Shown here: positions 5,456 to 5,515 of the stretch, piece by piece | Position numbering within the stretch: position 1 is the first letter of the stretch | Layout: every line of letters starts with the position of its first letter | From: Acidobacteriota bacterium | GTDB lineage: Bacteria > Acidobacteriota > Thermoanaerobaculia > Multivoradales > JAHZIX01 | Assembly (NCBI GenBank): GCA_020439725.1 | Contig: JAGQSE010000752.1 | Location: 1-5,515, forward strand | DNA length: 5,515 bases | Reading direction: 5' to 3' | Program-made: the position numbers and the translations under genes | The notes under the pieces: model-generated | Told to the model about the DNA's origin: nothing | Databases searched by the model: none | What the model saw: the letters and a program-made list of their open reading frames with translations, nothing else

Positions 5456-5515
5456 GCGACCACCTCCTCGCTCGGACCGCCGCCACTCGTAGCGGCGAGG
5501 GTCTCGAGGCTTTCG
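5452..5515 (-). CDS. C-terminal end of an upstream operon gene, 5' part outside window
   Basis: The minus-strand frame from the right edge to the TGA at 5452-5454 gives 20 residues, starting ESLETLAA and ending SGGGPSEEVVA. Its acidic, Ala/Gly-rich composition looks like a genuine protein tail. The other two minus-strand frames across this stretch are Arg-rich, as shadow frames usually are here. The stop overlaps the next ATG as ATGA. This suggests an operon that begins beyond the window and continues through the radical SAM, GT4 and GT2 genes. Too little is present to name a family. Confidence 0.6.
   Translation of the reverse strand, partial: ESLETLAATSGGGPSEEVVA
5461..5468 (-). promoter_or_regulatory. 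Perfect Shine-Dalgarno sequence (AGGAGGTG)
   Basis: On the minus strand AGGAGGTG matches the whole CCUCC-containing 16S rRNA tail core, and its AGGAGG part ends 7 bp before the ATG at 5455. It is by far the strongest ribosome binding site in the window. It also encodes part of the preceding gene's Glu-Glu-Val-Val C-terminus, so coincidence is possible. Confidence 0.6.

Noticed and set aside
4632..5492. 286-codon plus-strand ORF opposite the radical SAM gene
   Set aside because: Its repetitive Leu/Val/Asp/Arg composition mirrors the real codons on the other strand. The minus strand has an unambiguous radical SAM/SPASM protein.
5453..5515. Upstream extension of the 26-codon ORF to the window edge in the same frame
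   Set aside because: The frame is open but Arg-rich in this stretch, whereas the adjacent frame ending at 5452 has normal protein composition. The strong ribosome binding site also points to the ATG at 5455.

Overview
The window is dense, very GC-rich bacterial DNA with strong G/C bias at third codon positions. It holds five substantial genes, a possible 26-codon gene, and the last 20 codons of a seventh gene at the right edge. GC content, mixed start-codon use and the protein types suggest a high-GC Gram-negative-type lineage such as Acidobacteriota or a myxobacteria-like group. This is a weak guess, because there is no rRNA or other marker here. I see no mobile element, tRNA, rRNA or CRISPR array.

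Layout from left to right. (1) Positions 1-537, minus strand: the N-terminal 179 residues of a probable exported or lipoprotein with a beta-rich domain. Its 3' part lies outside the window. (2) Positions 538-659: a 122-bp divergent intergenic region with a near-perfect inverted repeat, a GATAAT -10-like box for the lipoprotein, and a TAAGAT box 6 bp before the next ATG. (3) Positions 660-2030, plus strand: a two-part protein with a degenerate Rossmann or methyltransferase-like N-terminus and a GNAT acyltransferase domain. (4) Positions 2041-5515, minus strand: a tightly packed operon. In transcription order it contains the tail of an unknown gene, a possible 26-aa ORF, a radical SAM/SPASM protein, a GT4 glycosyltransferase (TTG start) and a WbbL-like GT2 glycosyltransferase with an extra C-terminal domain. 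Gaps inside the operon are -4 to +10 bp.

Together the two glycosyltransferases, the GNAT protein and the radical SAM enzyme look like part of a cell-surface glycan or glycoconjugate biosynthesis locus. The radical SAM enzyme's substrate cannot be read from sequence; it could act on a sugar, lipid or peptide. The most unusual detail is just upstream of it. A 26-codon ORF is preceded by AGGAGGTG, the full complement of the anti-Shine-Dalgarno core. It is joined by ATGA overlaps to both the preceding gene and the radical SAM gene. It contains four iterations of ACCG(G/T), two of which form a hairpin. It is either a coupled leader peptide or regulatory element, or a small protein or precursor peptide working with the radical SAM enzyme. 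The sequence alone does not decide between these.
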